Assembly: GCA_020342025.1 (NCBI GenBank)
Contig: CP070840.1
Span: 224,420-230,341, forward strand
From: Deltaproteobacteria bacterium
Lineage (GTDB): Bacteria; Desulfobacterota; DSM-4660; Desulfatiglandales; HGW-15
Length of the DNA stretch: 5,922 nucleotides
Direction of reading: 5' to 3'
Shown: piece after piece, positions 5,283-5,922 of the stretch
How the letters are laid out: every line of letters starts with the position of its first letter
Position numbering within the stretch: the first letter of the stretch is position 1
Translations under genes and position numbers: made by a program
The notes under the pieces: generated by a model
Database searches by the model: none
What the model was told of the DNA's origin: nothing
The model's input: only the letters and a program-made list of their open reading frames with translations

Positions 5283-5804
5283 TCAGCTCAAAAGGGTTTT
5301 CCAATCAATGGTCTTGAAGGTCTTGTGGAGATAGTGGTCATCGTCCACGGCATGGAAGGTGAGGTTTTGGAAGGTTTTTTTTGCGATCTCTTCCACCGTC
5401 TCTAGGGGGATCACCTCATCATCCCGACCGTGGTATATGGAGACGGGAACGGCTATTTTCTTCTCATGGTGGCTGTAGAATTCCATCAGATTGAGTGCAG
5501 GCGCCAGAAGTATCAATCTACCCACCCGACTCTCATTTTTCGCTGCAAAGATGGCGGCCATAAGGCCGCCGAAACTGGACCCCACGAGCCTTATTCCGGA
5601 TTTCTCTGCCAAGATCTCATGGAGCTTCTCCATCCTCTCCTGCAGGCTACCCGGGAAATTGGGGATGAGCATACCTGGGAACTTTTCTTTGAAGAAAACC
5701 CCCTTGGTGCCCTGATTACTGCTCTCCAGTCCGTGAATAAATATCCTCACAGGCACGTGTGACCTCTCAATACACGAATCGCTTCTGCGGATCTGTGTTT
5801 CCAT
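5283..5804 (-). CDS. Small alpha/beta hydrolase (esterase-like)
   Basis: A compact 173-residue serine hydrolase of the alpha/beta fold. IFIHGLESS (21-29) supplies the oxyanion-hole HG motif. GSSFGG (75-80) is the nucleophile elbow, with Ser77 as nucleophile. HGRDDEVIP (125-133) carries the acidic residue (Asp128 or Asp129), and DDDHYLHK (154-161) carries the catalytic His157. The complete triad implies activity on an ester, thioester or similar bond, but the substrate is unknown. Size and layout resemble YqiA-like esterases with almost no lid domain. No signal peptide is visible, so it should be cytosolic. The start is debatable. The ATG at 5804 has only AGGA 3 nt away, whereas GTG at 5756 (residue 17) has GAGGT 5 nt upstream and would begin right before the first core strand, giving 157 residues. 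The first 16 residues show no conserved feature. Downstream on the same strand come the folded element and terminator at 4983-5220. Confidence 0.85.
   Translation of the reverse strand: METQIRRSDSCIERSHVPVRIFIHGLESSNQGTKGVFFKEKFPGMLIPNFPGSLQERMEKLHEILAEKSGIRLVGSSFGGLMAAIFAAKNESRVGRLILLAPALNLMEFYSHHEKKIAVPVSIYHGRDDEVIPLETVEEIAKKTFQNLTFHAVDDDHYLHKTFKTIDWKTLLS
5762..5766 (-). promoter_or_regulatory. Candidate Shine-Dalgarno for an internal GTG start of the hydrolase
   Basis: GAGGT on the minus strand, 5 nt before GTG (5754-5756). It is a better-placed ribosome-binding site than the one before the upstream ATG at 5804 and argues for the shorter protein. Confidence 0.5.
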
Positions 5805-5883
5805 AGATCCTAACGAAACTGTCGAAAAACCGGCTTCTGAAAGGCTGATGGAAAATGCCCATATGCAAGGCTTCCGAAACTGG

Positions 5884-5909
5884 GGACCCGCCCGCAGGGT
5901 GGGGAGTCC
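5884..5909. repeat. GC-rich hairpin at the right edge
   Basis: GGAC (5884-5887) pairs with GTCC (5906-5909), and CCGCCC (5888-5893) with GGGTGG (5897-5902), using one G-T pair, around a GCA loop with a 3-nt bulge. The next bases are AAGCGAAGCGCGG. There is no T-run on either strand, so this is not an intrinsic terminator. It may be part of a dispersed palindromic repeat or of a structure continuing beyond the window. Confidence 0.4.
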
Positions 5910-5922
5910 AAGCGAAGCGCGG

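Overview
The window looks like chromosomal DNA from a diderm (Gram-negative-type) bacterium. The main evidence is a lipoprotein-type, Wza-like outer-membrane polysaccharide exporter encoded with a short ExeA-like AAA ATPase. This pairing is familiar from exopolysaccharide loci of Desulfobacterota ('Deltaproteobacteria') and relatives. The lineage is inferred from gene style only, because no rRNA or other marker gene is present.

Left half (about 150-3260, minus strand): a compact three-gene operon is read right to left. It starts at a near-perfect sigma-70 promoter (TTGACA, 16 bp, TATAAT; 3228-3255). The order is an ExeA-like ATPase (2397-3197), an HD-GYP-family protein whose HD metal-ligand pair is replaced by Glu-Asn (1337-2413), and a Wza-like export lipoprotein with a Poly_export domain and two SLBB-like domains (153-1310). 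The first two genes overlap by 17 nt and the next gap is 26 nt, so co-expression is likely. The probable theme is export of an extracellular polysaccharide, with a cytosolic ATPase and a probably non-catalytic HD-GYP protein as assembly or control factors. Biosynthetic genes are not in the window.

Middle (3470-4911): a single-domain cupin (minus strand) is divergent from a PurN-type formyltransferase (plus strand). The 302-bp gap between them holds only weak promoter candidates and one inverted repeat. Both genes have strong Shine-Dalgarno sequences. The formyltransferase keeps the Asn/His/Asp catalytic signature but has an altered loop after the catalytic HP, so its substrate is uncertain.

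Right part (4912-5922): a 371-bp gene-free stretch carries the most unusual object here. It is a roughly 212-bp segment bounded by 12-bp perfect inverted repeats with further nested complementary blocks inside. On the minus strand it runs directly into an intrinsic terminator (6-bp stem, then eight T). It could be a structured small RNA, a structured 3' UTR, or a MITE-like palindromic element. Upstream of it on the same strand lies a small alpha/beta hydrolase (5283-5804), whose real start may be an internal GTG. No tRNA, rRNA, CRISPR array or transposase gene was seen.
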